Source of the DNA: Candidatus Stoquefichus sp. SB1
Lineage (GTDB): Bacteria > Bacillota_I > Bacilli_A > Erysipelotrichales > Coprobacillaceae
Direction of reading: 5' to 3'
Length of the DNA: 64,000 bases
Assembly (NCBI RefSeq): GCF_001244545.1
Contig: NZ_LN852696.1
Coordinates: forward strand, 806,001-870,000
The notes beneath the pieces are model-generated. The model worked only from the letters and a program-made list of their open reading frames with translations, did no database searches and was not told where the DNA came from. Within the stretch, counting starts at the first letter, position 1. Each line of letters opens with the position of its first letter. Below, piece after piece: positions 49,879 through 63,296 of the stretch. The position numbers and the translations under genes are program-made.

Positions 49879-49909
49879 AATAAATTGCACATCTGATGTG
49901 CAATTTATT
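49879..49909. promoter_or_regulatory. Large perfect hairpin upstream of the PTS EIIC operon
   Basis: 14-base arms AATAAATTGCACAT / ATGTGCAATTTATT around CTG. It abuts a promoter (TTGTAA at 49912-49917, 17 bases, TATGAT at 49935-49940). It may be the operator of the PRD regulator or a terminator of leftward or upstream transcription. Confidence 0.5.
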
Positions 49910-49911
49910 GT

Positions 49912-49963
49912 TTGTAACTCATAGATATTTTATATATGATATAGACGTAATAGATAGCGCTAT
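49912..49963 (+). promoter_or_regulatory. Promoter and palindrome of the EIIC-GH1-GH3 operon
   Basis: TTGTAA-N17-TATGAT, then the perfect palindrome ATAGCGCTAT at 49954-49963 in the leader. The latter partly resembles a cre site with two mismatches. Confidence 0.5.
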
Positions 49964-49992
49964 TTATAACGAAAAGAGAGGAGAGAAGAAAA

Positions 49993-55010
<5,018 letters not shown>

Positions 55011-55018
<8 letters not shown>

Positions 55019-55040
55019 AATTGTTTATCATTCTACTTTT
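55011..55040 (+). terminator. Intrinsic terminator after the GH3 gene
   Basis: Stem AAAAGTAGAA / TTCTACTTTT with a 10-base loop, overlapping the stop codon. Confidence 0.88.
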
Positions 55041-55042
55041 TC

Positions 55043-55072
55043 TTGCTTTACAAAATTATATTCAGGTATAAT
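55043..55072 (+). promoter_or_regulatory. Promoter of the PRD regulator gene
   Basis: TTGCTT at 55043-55048, 18 bases, TATAAT at 55067-55072. The ribosome binding site GAAGGTGAG and ATG at 55099 follow. Confidence 0.6.
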
Positions 55073-55098
55073 AAAAGTATAGTAAAGAAGGTGAGTTT

Positions 55099-56880
55099 AT
55101 GATTAGAAGACAACGCGAAATACTATTTTATTTAATGAAAAGAAATGATTCAGTCATCGGAAGTCAAATAGCTAAAGAATTTCATGTGAGTTTAAGAACG
55201 GTTAGAAATGATATTAAGAAAATTAATGAAGAAATACTAAGCTTAGGTATTAAAGTCAATTCTTCAAAAACTTATGGCTATTATTTATCAGACAATGAGA
55301 AACAAATTTTATATGAAAATAAAAGGTATTTTGAAATTGCTTCACATAATACAACACTTAATTTACCAGAAACATCACAAGAAAGAGCAATGTATATATT
55401 ATTAAAATTATGCACTCAAAAAACATTGAATTTAATGGATATAGAAGATGAATTATTTATTACAACAACAACAGTAAATCAAGACGTAAAAAAATTGTTA
55501 TATATCATCAATAAAAAGTTTCCAAAACTTAAAATTATTTTTGTAAAATCCAATATTTTAATGTTAGACGGAACTGAAGAATCTAAAAGAGATTTAATTA
55601 GTGGTATTTTTTCACAGACAAAGGATGATATATTATTAATGAAATATATGAATTATATTTTTGATTCAGATTTCAATAAGATTTTTAATATGGTATATGT
55701 ACTTATTTGTTCACTTGATGTAGGTAGAGAAGATAAATTTACTGGAAATGGATTAAAATCTTTTACATTTGATATTGTTATTAGTTATTTTCGTAATAAA
55801 AATGATAAGTTTAAGATTGAAAAAATAGACAATGACATATCTCAATATATTTTTAATATACATAATCAATTACAAAAATTGGATATAAACTTAAGTCAGA
55901 GTGATCTTCATTTCTTGCAAAAAAGATATCATACAAAAACTTTTCTTTTAAAAGATAGTTATTATATACAGAATCAAAAATGGATTGATAGTATATTATC
56001 TCAATTTAACACTCATTTAAAAAATCACTTCAATATGAGTTTAGATAAAAAATTTCAGAATGAAGAGATGAAATTATTATTAGAATGTATTATTTTGAGA
56101 ATTGAAAATGGATATTATTATGATGAATATTTCAAAAATGAACTCTTTGAACATGATACATTAGCATTCATATTATCTTATATGTTAGGAAATGTAATAC
56201 ATTCAGTTTTAGGATATAAAATTGACAAAAATAATCTATATCTTATAGCCAGTTCTCTTTCGGGTTATTTAAGAAAAAACTTTCATATTATTGAAGCTTA
56301 TCTGGTTTGTAATCAAGATAAAGGGTATTGTGTAAATCTGATTGATATGTTAAAACGAATTTCAGCTGATAAAATTTATATTAAAGGTGTAATAAATAGT
56401 ATGGATTATTTTTTTAATAAAAATATGTATGAGAATGAAATGATGATTATTAATAGTAATGATTTTCAATTTTATGAGAAAAATAATATAAGAATAGAAA
56501 AAATACCTGTGACATATGCGGATGTAGTAAAGATTGAAGAAGTATATTTTAAAAGTATTCTCAAAAATGTAATAATAAATATTGATAAATATAGTGATAT
56601 AAAAGCAAACACATTTGATGAGTTATTAACTTTGCTAGAAACTCAATATCACCTCAAAAATAATGAATTAAATAGAAGTATTGAATTAGGAATATACAAA
56701 GCAAGGGATGAAAAAATGATTATCCCATATATTGATTATGAATTGGTAAATATTGAAATAAAAGAAATTAAAGTTAATATGAAATTCAATAATTTTCATA
56801 TTGAACATATCATCATTATAAGAATTGGGGAAATTGACTTTAAGGAATTTTATGCATTATTGTATTATTATATGAGTTGA
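55099..56880 (+). CDS. PRD-containing transcriptional regulator, LicR/MtlR-like
   Basis: 593 residues. The N-terminal HTH_11 (QREILFYLMKRNDSVIGSQIAKEFHVSLRTVRNDI) is followed by a second Mga-like helix-turn-helix (about 80-140; MDIEDELFITTTTVNQDVKKL). Two weakly conserved PRDs (about 170-390) and an EIIB-like region (about 400-490) follow. The C-terminal EIIA domain of full LicR proteins appears absent. It lies just downstream of the EIIC-GH1-GH3 operon and probably activates it in response to PTS phosphorylation. Confidence 0.82.
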   Translation: MIRRQREILFYLMKRNDSVIGSQIAKEFHVSLRTVRNDIKKINEEILSLGIKVNSSKTYGYYLSDNEKQILYENKRYFEIASHNTTLNLPETSQERAMYILLKLCTQKTLNLMDIEDELFITTTTVNQDVKKLLYIINKKFPKLKIIFVKSNILMLDGTEESKRDLISGIFSQTKDDILLMKYMNYIFDSDFNKIFNMVYVLICSLDVGREDKFTGNGLKSFTFDIVISYFRNKNDKFKIEKIDNDISQYIFNIHNQLQKLDINLSQSDLHFLQKRYHTKTFLLKDSYYIQNQKWIDSILSQFNTHLKNHFNMSLDKKFQNEEMKLLLECIILRIENGYYYDEYFKNELFEHDTLAFILSYMLGNVIHSVLGYKIDKNNLYLIASSLSGYLRKNFHIIEAYLVCNQDKGYCVNLIDMLKRISADKIYIKGVINSMDYFFNKNMYENEMMIINSNDFQFYEKNNIRIEKIPVTYADVVKIEEVYFKSILKNVIINIDKYSDIKANTFDELLTLLETQYHLKNNELNRSIELGIYKARDEKMIIPYIDYELVNIEIKEIKVNMKFNNFHIEHIIIIRIGEIDFKEFYALLYYYMS

Positions 56881-57204
56881 TTTTTTATAATGTAAGAATT
56901 GAATTTTAAAATCATATTTGTAATTATTTACAAGTTTCTTCAATCGAAACTGAAACCAAGAATTATCAAAATAATAATGAAAAAAACGAATTCAAAAAAC
57001 AATGAATTTATCAATGTAAATTAGATTTTGAAGTGAAATTTTAAAAGTTATATTTTATTTAAATGTGTGCAATAAGTATGTAATTCATCACCTCTGAGGA
57101 CTTCTTACAAGTTCTTAAATATTTATAGGACAATAATAGCCGTATCAAAACAGTTACAATGAATTGTTGTTATAAATCAATTCCATTTTTTTACTAAACA
57201 TTGA
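56881..57204. other. Left edge of the integrative island
   Basis: No gene is seen. It contains the attachment-site-like repeat at 56922-56946. Confidence 0.6.
56922..56946. repeat. att-like repeat, left copy
   Basis: 25 bases identical except for one position to 61326-61350, the 3' end of the GGGtGRT gene. On the minus strand it even decodes as VSVSIEETCK-stop, versus VAVAIEEACK-stop in the intact gene. Confidence 0.8.
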
Positions 57205-57336
57205 TCATACTTCTTCTTCGGAATGCATTCGACCTTGTTCATAATCTTTTTCTGCTTCTTCTAATTTTTCTTCAATATTCTGTGAATGAGTAAAACATTT
57301 TGTGTCTTTTCGTTTTAATTCATTGGACAATTTCAT
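57205..57336 (-). CDS. Small antitoxin-like protein, probably truncated
   Basis: 43 residues. The sequence NIEEKLEEAEKDYEQGRMHS then EEEV-stop resembles the C-terminal region of type II antitoxins (RelB/Phd-like, where GR.HS.EEV continues for about 10 more residues). The stop falls early, so it is likely a remnant. GGAG lies upstream of ATG 57336. It follows the RelE-like toxin gene on the same strand, after a hairpin. Confidence 0.55.
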   Translation of the reverse strand: MKLSNELKRKDTKCFTHSQNIEEKLEEAEKDYEQGRMHSEEEV

Positions 57337-57380
57337 TAATGTCACACTCCTAATAAATAATTTATTATTATTTAAATAAA

Positions 57381-57407
57381 TATGGAATAGTTGTTTACTA
57401 TTCCATA
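57381..57407 (-). terminator. Hairpin after the toxin gene
   Basis: 10-base-pair stem TATGGAATAG / CTATTCCATA with a 7-base loop. Weak U-tract on the minus strand. Confidence 0.55.
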
Positions 57408-57414
57408 AAATATT

Positions 57415-57738
57415 TTAAATTAATTTGTTTTCATAATCTTCTAATTGATGAAATACACGTAAGATATTGATTATATTTTTCGTTTGATCAATTTCATAAC
57501 ATAATAAATATCCCATAAATAGTGCACAACAGATTTCACGTTTATTCCTAATCAGTCTAACCCTTTGAATAAAAGGGGAGTCCGATAATATAGCAATCTC
57601 TGCTTCAATAGAATCAAGGAAATGATTATTAATTTGAGGATTGAAATAAGTTTGATTATAATAACTTAAGATATTATTGGTATCATTTATGGCTCTATCA
57701 GCAAAATTAACATGAAATTTAATTGTCACGATAAGCAT
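57415..57738 (-). CDS. RelE/ParE-family toxin
   Basis: 107 residues (or 104 from GTG at 57729). FADRAINDTNNILSYYNQTY, HFLDSIEAEIAILSDSPF and NIINILRVFHQLEDYENKL follow the ParE/RelE fold. The preceding frame on the same strand is an antitoxin-like segment whose stop lies within the toxin's first codons. A hairpin follows the gene. Presumed mRNA interferase or gyrase-type toxin. Confidence 0.8.
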   Translation of the reverse strand: MLIVTIKFHVNFADRAINDTNNILSYYNQTYFNPQINNHFLDSIEAEIAILSDSPFIQRVRLIRNKREICCALFMGYLLCYEIDQTKNIINILRVFHQLEDYENKLI

Positions 57739-57850
57739 ACCTATTACGTAATTGTTCTAAAACAGTCGCAACATCAGTTACCTTACCGTTATCAACATCT
57801 TTTAATCTTTCATCTATTTTTTCTTCAATAGATTTTGGGCTTATTGATAT
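57719..57850 (-). pseudogene. Antitoxin of the RelE-like toxin, frameshifted
   Basis: SPKSIEEKIDERLKDVDNGK then VTDVATVLEQLRNRYAYRDN-stop is a typical antitoxin C-terminal half. A plausible start MKPIKHINK lies upstream (about 57870-57840), but in a different frame, with a one-base shift at about 57840. No in-frame ATG, GTG or TTG start is seen, so the protein is probably broken. It overlaps the toxin start. Confidence 0.6.
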
Positions 57851-58048
57851 GTTTTATAGGTTTCATAATATCAGCTACTTTATTATTTATAGTATATCAA
57901 ATTTATAAATTAATACTATTAGTTTTCATAATAATTATTTAATGTTGATGAGGCTGAATTGAAAAAATATAGTATTTTCGATTTGGTTGAACTTGTAGAA
58001 AATAAATATATCAGGTATGATATATCTATATGATTGGAGTGTGAAAGT

Positions 58049-59053
58049 GTGAAATATGCAGTTTTACCTATTGAAAGGTTTGAATTAGATTATGCATTAA
58101 AAATTGGTGATTTTTATTTTATTCCATCAGAATTAAAAAGTGAGAGTGGGGAAGTTGAATATGATAAAAGTATGAGTGATGAGGATCGAATAAAAGAAAA
58201 AGAGGTATTATTACTAGCTTGGGAACTTTATAAATCATGGGATGATCAAGGAGTAACTTGTTGCTTTTTTCCATATGAAGATCCATTGATTGAATTAGAT
58301 AATAGAAATGCTAACGATAATAGTTTTATTATCAAAAAAATGATTAGAGAAGCAAGAGATTTTTTAAATGTTTTTATTTTATCAATATGTCATTTTGAAA
58401 ATAAAATGGAATTGCCTACTTATCCAGGAATATTTATGCAAACTCAATTAGCTGCTTATGTAGATACTGAAAAAAAAGAGGCTATTTTTTTGAGTGGAAA
58501 TATTGAATATATTTCATATGAAGGTTTAGGAATGTATGCTGAAATAAATAATATTAATCTTGATTTTGTAGAAATTTATAATAGTAAAAGAAATGATGAG
58601 GTGATAAATACAATCAAAAAATGTTTATATTTATTACAACAAAGTTTATACGAGTTTGATTTGACAACTGCATTTAATACTTTAATTAGGGCTTGTGAAA
58701 TTATTGCGAATCCTCAAGAGTATATTAAACTTAAAGATGTTAGAAAATTTATTCAGTTTTTTTTACTATTAGATAGATATGATGTGGAAAATGAAAAAGG
58801 AAAGTTTAAAACATCGTATATGCAAGATTGTGATAATTTAATAGAGATTTTTCAAAGTTTAAGAACTGCAACTATTCATACAAGCAAAAATTTAGATGAA
58901 TTTTATAATGAATCTAGAGATGTGAATCATTTTTTAAATTCTTTATACTTTAAGATTATCACTGTGTGTAGGACAATATTTGAAACTAAAATTACTAATT
59001 ATAGCGATTTGCATGAATATAAAAAAAATATTATGTTGAGTGTAGGATTATAA
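58049..59053 (+). CDS. Hypothetical protein with C-terminal HEPN-like R-x4-H motif
   Basis: 334 residues, soluble. GTG 58049 is chosen because TTGGAG is well spaced from it. No family is recognised with certainty. The helical C-terminal third (LLQQSLYEFDLTTAFNTLIRACE..., then SLRTATIHTSKN) has Arg272 and His277, the R-x4-H motif of HEPN RNases, as in Apea-like abortive-infection proteins. It stands before a dead KAP-like NTPase gene in the island. Confidence 0.6.
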   Translation: MKYAVLPIERFELDYALKIGDFYFIPSELKSESGEVEYDKSMSDEDRIKEKEVLLLAWELYKSWDDQGVTCCFFPYEDPLIELDNRNANDNSFIIKKMIREARDFLNVFILSICHFENKMELPTYPGIFMQTQLAAYVDTEKKEAIFLSGNIEYISYEGLGMYAEINNINLDFVEIYNSKRNDEVINTIKKCLYLLQQSLYEFDLTTAFNTLIRACEIIANPQEYIKLKDVRKFIQFFLLLDRYDVENEKGKFKTSYMQDCDNLIEIFQSLRTATIHTSKNLDEFYNESRDVNHFLNSLYFKIITVCRTIFETKITNYSDLHEYKKNIMLSVGL

Positions 59054-59169
59054 AATTTATAGATAGATATATTATACTTTTTAAATTATGTATTCATTAG
59101 TAAATACCATAGATAAGAGAATAAATTCTATATAAAATTAGTAGAGATAGATTGAAGGGGAGGATGTTT

Positions 59170-60186
59170 ATGAAACAAGATGATTTGGTAAAAGCGATTA
59201 ATAATTATATAGAATTAGACAATAATCGTTATTCTGCAATTCTTATAAATGCTCATTGGGTTGCTTGAAAAACATACTTTGTAAAAAACGTTTTATTTAA
59301 TGAGATAAAGATAACATTACATCAGAATAATAAGCATCTATTTTATATATCATTAAATGGAATTAATGGTATTAACGAATTGCATTCAAGGTTTAATATT
59401 ACAAAATTGCAATTTGGAATAAGTAAAGGAAATTCTAAAAATAAAAATTTCAAGCAAGATTCATTGGCAATAGTATCTACTTTTACATAAATACTTTCAG
59501 ATGAGAAAAAAAGATTAGAATTTTTTGCGAAAATGATTAATTCTGTAATTAAAATTAGTAATAAAATGTTGTAGAATATACATGGGGATAATTTTATATT
59601 TATATTGGATGATTTAGAAAGATGTACTGTCGATATTCAGGAGTTATTAGGATGTATAAGTGATATTGCTGAACAAGATTCTTGTAAATTTATAATTGTA
59701 GGTAATGAAAATGAAATAAAAAATCAAGCGAATATAAAAGAATAAAGGAAAAGGTAATTGGACACACATATTTATTTACACAGAGCATTGAGGATATACT
59801 AAAGAATGAGCTTAATGATGATGACTTTTCAGATGTTAAGAAACAATTTATTAATTGGCTAGAAAATTTTGAAAATGTTAATTGTAGAATACTATTTCAA
59901 TCAATCAATTAATGCTTATCAAATTCTAAAGAGTGAAATAAATAAATTGAATTTTTCGTATTTTGATAATGAAAATAAATGGCAAGAGTTTTGTGCTATC
60001 CTATTGAAATCTTGCTATTTTATAAAGGAACAGATTTCAGTACCTAAAGATTTACAAAAGAAGGGTGTAGAAAGGGCATTATATGATTTTATAATAGAAT
60101 GTAATAATAGAAAAATGGAGTTTGAATTTGTAAAAATACAGTTGAAAATGGATATTTTAATAAAGAACAAATTCAAGAAGAACTAG
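59170..60186 (+). pseudogene. KAP-like P-loop NTPase, inactivated
   Basis: GGGGAGG precedes ATG 59170. The Walker A reads NAHWVA-stop-KTYFV, where a Gly codon (GGA) has become TGA at 59266-59268. Walker B is FILDDLERC (about 59600). Two more stops (about 59488 and 59572) and a frameshift near 59740 follow. The C-terminal part (HTYLFTQSIEDIL..., then YQILKSEINKLNFSYF) continues to 60186. Such NTPases occur in phage-defence modules and membrane-linked signalling. Confidence 0.75.
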
Positions 60187-60284
60187 ATTTATATATAAAA
60201 AAAGAAAAAAATTATATAAAATAATGATTTTCAGTAAATATATTTTATATAATTATAGTTTGATAAATTGTCTACTAAATTGTG

Positions 60285-60315
60285 AAAGGATATTGAATTG
60301 ATCAATATCTTTTTT
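60285..60315. terminator. Bidirectional terminator between the NTPase remnant and integrase
   Basis: GGATATTGA pairs with TCAATATCT (one G-U) around a 5-base loop, with a T-run on the plus strand. Confidence 0.7.
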
Positions 60316-61170
60316 ATGTTAGAAGTCAAGATGTTTAAATAATTTTGTGTTATGGCTAATGAACTATGACCAAGTATTTTTTGTCAGGTTACAACATTTC
60401 CACCCATGAGAATCCACTTTTTTGCAAAGGTATATCTTTATCGGTGAATACCAGTTTTATAAATACCTCTATTGTGATGATACTCAAATAAACTTTGGAT
60501 TGATAAATTGTTTCCCAAACACATTGCAAAACAAGTAATCATCATTATTATATTGTCTTACAATTAGATATTTATGTAGAATCGTATCAATTGTAGAGTT
60601 TAAAGGCAATATAAGAGACTTTATGTTTTTAGTCATTCTTATATAAACAACCTCATTATCAAAATCTATATCCTTTATCTTAATGTTTATGAGACAGTTC
60701 ATTCTAATACCTGTTGATAATAAGAAATTAATGATAACCCATATTTTATATTCACTGAAACTACATTGTTTCATGTTAGGCTTTTTTAATAATATAGATA
60801 ATTCATTGTCACTATAACATTCAATAGGTTCTTTATCTACTATAATAAGAGTAATATCAAAAGTTTTTAAATAATCATTTTTCACAGAGAAGCGCATAAG
60901 TGTTTTTAAGTCTCTAGCATATGCATATAGTGTTGTATCTTTCACATTAAGATTATCTTTTATATCTAGAATAAAATTATTCATAGTTTCTTGATTAAAA
61001 GATGAAATAGGAGTATTAGGATCAATAAACCTATAAATTGACTTCATACATTCTTTGTAATGCTTAATCGTTCCATCACGTAAACTCCTAGCCATGCAAT
61101 ATAACAAGTATTCTTCACATCCTTCCTCAAATGTTAAATTTGTTTCTTTTTTCATTGTTAATTTTTTCAT
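60310..61170 (-). pseudogene. int: Tyrosine recombinase (integrase), broken
   Basis: From MKKLTMKKETNLTFEEG (start 61170, site GAAAGG) the frame is intact for about 228 residues: a core-binding domain and the start of the catalytic domain with the first Arg (TGIRMNCLINIKIKDID). It stops at 60484. In another frame the sequence goes on as YHHNRGIYKTGIH, stop, RYTFAKKWILMGGNVV and ILGHSSLAITQNYLNI, the H-x-x-R/K, LGHSS and Tyr boxes. One frameshift and two stops disable it. It lies next to the right att-like repeat, as expected for the island's integrase. Confidence 0.8.
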
Positions 61171-61196
61171 AATTCTACCTTTCTTGTGTACAAAAA

Positions 61197-61244
61197 AAAC
61201 TGTACACATCACCATAGAATTTATCTAAATAACGTGTACAGTTT
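61197..61244. promoter_or_regulatory. Inverted repeat upstream of the integrase
   Basis: AAACTGTACAC (61197-61207) and GTGTACAGTTT (61234-61244), perfect 11-base arms. A partial third copy (TTGTGTACA) precedes it. Could be an integrase/excisionase operator or a recombination-site arm. Confidence 0.5.
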
Positions 61245-61325
61245 CATTATGTTAAAATTAACAAGTTTTATATTTACTAGAGATACATTGTATTCTAGAT
61301 AATTCAAAAAGCGTTGATTTTATCA

Positions 61326-61350
61326 AATTATTTACAAGCTTCTTCAATCG
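61326..61350. repeat. att-like repeat, right copy, at the 3' end of the GGGtGRT gene
   Basis: It covers the last codons and stop of the GGGtGRT gene. It is identical to 56922-56946 except at one position. Confidence 0.8.
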
Positions 61351-62326
61351 CTACAGCAACAGCTACAGTTGCACCAACCATTGGGTTGTTACCCATACCG
61401 ATTAATCCCATCATTTCTACGTGAGCAGGAACTGATGAAGAACCAGCGAATTGTGCATCACTGTGCATACGTCCCATAGTATCAGTCATACCATAAGAAG
61501 CAGGTCCAGCTGCCATGTTATCAGGATGTAATGTACGTCCTGTTCCTCCACCTGAAGCAACAGAGAAATATTTCTTACCTTGTTCTACACATTCTTTTTT
61601 ATAAGTACCAGCTACTGGATGTTGGAAACGAGTAGGGTTAGTAGAGTTACCAGTAATAGAAACATCTACACCTTCTTTGTGCATAATTGCAACACCTTCA
61701 CGAACATCATCAGAACCATAGCAGTTTACTTTTGCTCTTGGTCCATCAGAGTAAGCTGTTCTAGATAATTCTTTCACTTCACCAGTGAAATAATCAAATT
61801 CAGTTTCAACATAAGTGAATCCATTAATTCTTGAAATGATCTTAGCAGCATCTTTACCTAAACCATTTAAAATAACTCTTAATGGTTTTGTTCTAACTTT
61901 GTTAGCTTTTTCAGCAATTTTAATTGCTCCTTCAGCAGCAGCAAATGATTCATGTCCTGCTAAGAAACAGAAACATTCAGTTTTTTCATCTAATAACATA
62001 GATCCTAAGTTACCATGTCCTAAACCAACTTTACGATCATCAGCAACAGATCCAGGAATACAGAATGATTGTAAACCTACACCAATAGTTTTTGCAGCAT
62101 CAACTGCTTTTACATCTCCGTTTTTGATTGCCATTGCAGCACCTACAGTGTAAGCCCAGCAAGCATTTTCAAAACAGATAGGTTGAGTTGATTTTACGAT
62201 TTCGTAAACATCAATACCTTTTTCATCACAAATTGCTTTAGCTTCTTCAATAGATTTAATATCATATTTAGCTAATGCAGCGTTGATTTGATCAATTCTA
62301 CGTTCATAATTTTCAAATAATGCCAT
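61328..62326 (-). CDS. GGGtGRT family protein
   Basis: 332 residues. It contains the name-giving motif SGGGTGRTLHPDN and many Gly-rich loops (CIPGSVADDRKVGLGHGNLGS, FAGSSSVPAHVEMMGLIGMG). The family is conserved in anaerobic Firmicutes but has no established function. Start ATG 62326 follows GGAGGGT; an upstream ATG at 62341 overlaps the previous stop. It is co-transcribed with the NifU-like gene 14 bases upstream. Several Cys residues may bind a metal or Fe-S cluster. Its 3' end serves as an integration site. Confidence 0.88.
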   Translation of the reverse strand: MALFENYERRIDQINAALAKYDIKSIEEAKAICDEKGIDVYEIVKSTQPICFENACWAYTVGAAMAIKNGDVKAVDAAKTIGVGLQSFCIPGSVADDRKVGLGHGNLGSMLLDEKTECFCFLAGHESFAAAEGAIKIAEKANKVRTKPLRVILNGLGKDAAKIISRINGFTYVETEFDYFTGEVKELSRTAYSDGPRAKVNCYGSDDVREGVAIMHKEGVDVSITGNSTNPTRFQHPVAGTYKKECVEQGKKYFSVASGGGTGRTLHPDNMAAGPASYGMTDTMGRMHSDAQFAGSSSVPAHVEMMGLIGMGNNPMVGATVAVAVAIEEACK

Positions 62327-62340
62327 CTTTGTACCCTCCA

Positions 62341-63033
62341 TTATTCCTTTCTTGGATCGATGTATTTAGCAGCATTATCAAATCTACCATAAGTACCAGT
62401 AGCTTCTTTTAATGCTTCATTTGCATCTTTTCCAGCTTTAATCATATCCATCATTCTACCAAGACTAATGAATTCGTAACCGATGATTTCATTATTATCA
62501 TCTAAAGCAATTCTGTTAATATATCCTTCAGTTAATTCAAGATATCTAGGACCTTTTAATTTAGTAGAATAAGCAGTACCAACCATACTTCTTAATCCTT
62601 TACCTAAATCTTCAAGACCAGCTCCAACAGATAAACCACCTTCAGAGAAAGCAGACTGGCTACGTCCATAAACGATTTGTAAGAATAATTCTCTCATTGC
62701 AGTATTAATAGCATCACAAACTAAGTCAGTATTTAAACCTTCTAATAAAGTTTTACCAACTAAAGCTTCACTTGCCATAGCAGCTGAGTGAGTCATACCA
62801 GAGCATCCAATTGTTTCAATTAATGCTTCTTCGATAATTCCTTCTTTTACATTTAATGATAACTTACATGCACCTTGTTGAGGAGCACACCAACCAATAC
62901 CATGTGTAAAACCAGAAATATCTTTGATTTCTTTTGAATATACCCATTTTCCTTCTTCAGGAATTGGAGCACATCCATGATTTCCACCGCGTGCAACAGT
63001 GCACATTTCTTCGACTTCTTTTGTATAAATCAT
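62341..63033 (-). CDS. NifU-like iron-sulfur scaffold-type protein
   Basis: 230 residues. Cys-containing motifs GWCAPQQGACKL and ETIGCSGMTHSAAMASEALVG recall the NifU/IscU N-terminal scaffold (a Cys before a short loop, then GC...S.A.ASA). The C-terminal half (EGGLSVGAGLEDLGKGLRSM, GYINRIALDDNNEIIGYEF) is specific to the form that travels with GGGtGRT proteins. The third IscU-type Cys position is not clear. It is the first gene of the two-gene operon, divergent from the MarR gene. Confidence 0.82.
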   Translation of the reverse strand: MIYTKEVEEMCTVARGGNHGCAPIPEEGKWVYSKEIKDISGFTHGIGWCAPQQGACKLSLNVKEGIIEEALIETIGCSGMTHSAAMASEALVGKTLLEGLNTDLVCDAINTAMRELFLQIVYGRSQSAFSEGGLSVGAGLEDLGKGLRSMVGTAYSTKLKGPRYLELTEGYINRIALDDNNEIIGYEFISLGRMMDMIKAGKDANEALKEATGTYGRFDNAAKYIDPRKE

Positions 63034-63077
63034 TTTTTTACTCCTTTCATTTTCTTAAAATGATTACAGCATGGACA

Positions 63078-63122
63078 AGAGAAATAATTATTTCTCTCTT
63101 TTCCAGGTGAAGGAATTCACCT
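63078..63122 (-). promoter_or_regulatory. Two adjacent hairpins in the leader of the NifU-like operon
   Basis: AGAGAAATAATTATTTCTCT is a perfect 20-base palindrome (63078-63097). AGGTGAA-GGAA-TTCACCT (63105-63122) is a second stem. Both lie within about 90 bases upstream of the start at 63033. Confidence 0.5.
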
Positions 63123-63239
63123 ACTGTGATTATAAGGCAAAAGTGTCTTAAAGTCAATGAAGTCCACAGTTTCCCAAGATAAAAATATCGAATTATGTCA
63201 ATCCTTTTCATCTGATGAAAAAAATTGATGTACAGTTTA

Positions 63240-63267
63240 TTGACATTTGCATATTTTATATTATAAT
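63240..63267 (+). promoter_or_regulatory. Promoter of the MarR gene
   Basis: TTGACA (63240-63245) and TATAAT (63262-63267), both consensus, 16-base spacing. Confidence 0.85.
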
Positions 63268-63285
63268 AGTTCAAAATAGAACTAT
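63266..63285. promoter_or_regulatory. MarR operator candidate
   Basis: ATAGTTC-AAAATA-GAACTAT, a perfect inverted repeat overlapping the -10 of the MarR promoter, as expected for autorepression. Confidence 0.65.
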
Positions 63286-63296
63286 TTGGAGGGCGT

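Noticed and set aside
59869-60186. Independent small gene of 105 codons
   Set aside because: It begins inside, and continues, the C-terminal part of the KAP-like NTPase in a shifted frame, so it is part of the pseudogene.
61815-62153. Antisense frame of 112 codons within the GGGtGRT gene
   Set aside because: It is opposite a well-conserved gene and lacks start signals.
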